In this document: positions 63,564 through 64,000 of the stretch, piece after piece | Position numbering within the stretch: the first letter of the stretch is position 1 | How the letters are laid out: every line of letters begins with the position of its first letter | The notes under the pieces: generated by a model | Databases searched by the model: none | What the model saw: only the letters and a program-made list of their open reading frames with translations | What the model was told of the DNA's origin: nothing | Made by a program: the position numbers and the translations under genes | Assembly (NCBI RefSeq): GCF_018882085.1 | Contig: NZ_JACVPB010000005.1 | Coordinates: forward strand, 1-64,000 | Length of the DNA: 64,000 bases | Source of the DNA: Polynucleobacter sp. AP-Reno-20A-A9 | Lineage (GTDB): Bacteria; Pseudomonadota; Gammaproteobacteria; Burkholderiales; Burkholderiaceae | Reading direction: 5' to 3'

Positions 63564-64000
63564 ATGAAAAAACTATTTTCTATCATCACCTCTTTAGCTC
63601 TGACATTGGGATTTTGCTCAATTGCTTCAGCCCAATCTACTGGCAATACTAAAGTGGTTTATCACATTGATGACGCTGAAACACAAGGCCTAAAAGGGCT
63701 GCGTAATATCCGTAATCATTTGGATACTGCTCCCAATACCATCATTATTGTTGTGACCCATGCCAATGGAGTGGATATGCTGATGGAAGGCGCTAAGGAT
63801 AAGAAAAACAATGTGGAATATGCACCATTAGTTGGGGCTCTAAAGTCTCGTGGTGTGAAGTTTGAGGTGTGTGAAATCACTTTAAAAAATCGTAATCTGA
63901 AAAAAGATCAGTTCACCTTGGATGCGGATTTCACCCCATCGGGTGTAGTTCGTGTAGCAGATTTGCAGTACAAAGATGGCTTTGCTTACATCAAGCCTTA
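63564..64000 (+). CDS. Secreted DsrE/DsrF-like protein (3' end at or just past the window edge)
   Basis: From the ATG at 63564 the frame reads 145 codons to the last base, ending YIKP and a partial TA codon that may well be the stop. A signal peptide (1-23, MKKLFSIITSLALTLGFCSI, then ASA) is followed by HIDDAETQGLKGLRNIRNHL, IIIVVTHANGVDML and a cysteine near 103 in GVKFEVCEITLKNR. This is the DsrE-like fold common in sox loci of betaproteobacteria, where such proteins are thought to bind or transfer sulfane sulfur. It lies 31 bases after soxB. Confidence 0.8.
   Translation, partial: MKKLFSIITSLALTLGFCSIASAQSTGNTKVVYHIDDAETQGLKGLRNIRNHLDTAPNTIIIVVTHANGVDMLMEGAKDKKNNVEYAPLVGALKSRGVKFEVCEITLKNRNLKKDQFTLDADFTPSGVVRVADLQYKDGFAYIKP

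Noticed and set aside
1..64000. tRNA or rRNA genes and CRISPR arrays
   Set aside because: No gap was seen that holds a cloverleaf with a T-loop sequence, an rRNA segment or regularly spaced repeats.

Overview
The window looks like chromosome from a free-living, aerobic betaproteobacterium of the Burkholderiales, most likely Polynucleobacter or a close relative. The inference rests on moderate GC content by eye (not computed), very short intergenic gaps, the gene order leuC-lipoprotein-leuD-leuB-asd-fimV-truA-trpFBA-accD-folC-SPOR-cvpA-purF-metZ known from Burkholderiales, an E1-E2-E3 pyruvate dehydrogenase operon whose E3 carries its own lipoyl domain, DUF2863 and DUF3429 proteins, and a compact sox cluster. 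No tRNA, rRNA, CRISPR array or prophage was seen, and no gene-free stretch exceeds about 210 bases.

Layout. 1-127 is the right end of an IS3-family element cut by the window edge. 204-7300 (minus strand) holds a DUF4239 membrane protein, an M3 oligopeptidase, folD, and a FixJ-type response regulator with its PAS histidine kinase. Divergent from the kinase is aceE-aceF-lpdA (7506-13307), ending in a strong terminator. 13379-17467 holds small accessory genes: a zinc-ribbon protein, a phasin (polyhydroxybutyrate granules), a DMT exporter, a PbpG-like peptidoglycan endopeptidase and an IclR regulator. 17569-28433 is a long minus-strand run: ybdL-like aminotransferase, GST, 3-hydroxybutyryl-CoA dehydrogenase, DUF3429, rarA, an HCCA-isomerase-like protein, a periplasmic cyclophilin, pabBC fusion, NUDIX, aat, bpt and pyrD. 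28518-30505 is yaaA and a DUF2863 gene.

30575-37966 is a TCA-cycle block: mdh (minus strand) faces a GntR/UTRA regulator across a perfect 14-bp palindrome, followed by sdhCDAB, sdhE and gltA. From 37984 to 54622 everything is on the plus strand: leucine synthesis, asd, fimV, truA, trpFBA, accD, folC, a SPOR protein, cvpA, purF, metZ and a methyltransferase.

54631-64000 is a sulfur-oxidation locus. Molybdate transporter genes modBC (minus strand, no modA beside them) are divergent from an ArsR-type regulator and soxC-D-Y-Z-A-X-B, then a secreted DsrE-like protein that runs to the window end. SoxC is a molybdenum enzyme, so modBC beside it makes biochemical sense. With SoxXA, SoxYZ, SoxB and SoxCD all present, the cell should oxidise thiosulfate fully to sulfate in the periplasm.

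The genes are mostly recognisable families. The less ordinary signals are regulatory: a tandem repeat/inverted repeat abutting the ArsR gene, the palindrome between mdh and gntR, 10-bp-phased C-tracts before sdhC, paired operators before iclR, and a hairpin between purF and metZ. I did not find a convincing wholly new multi-gene system.
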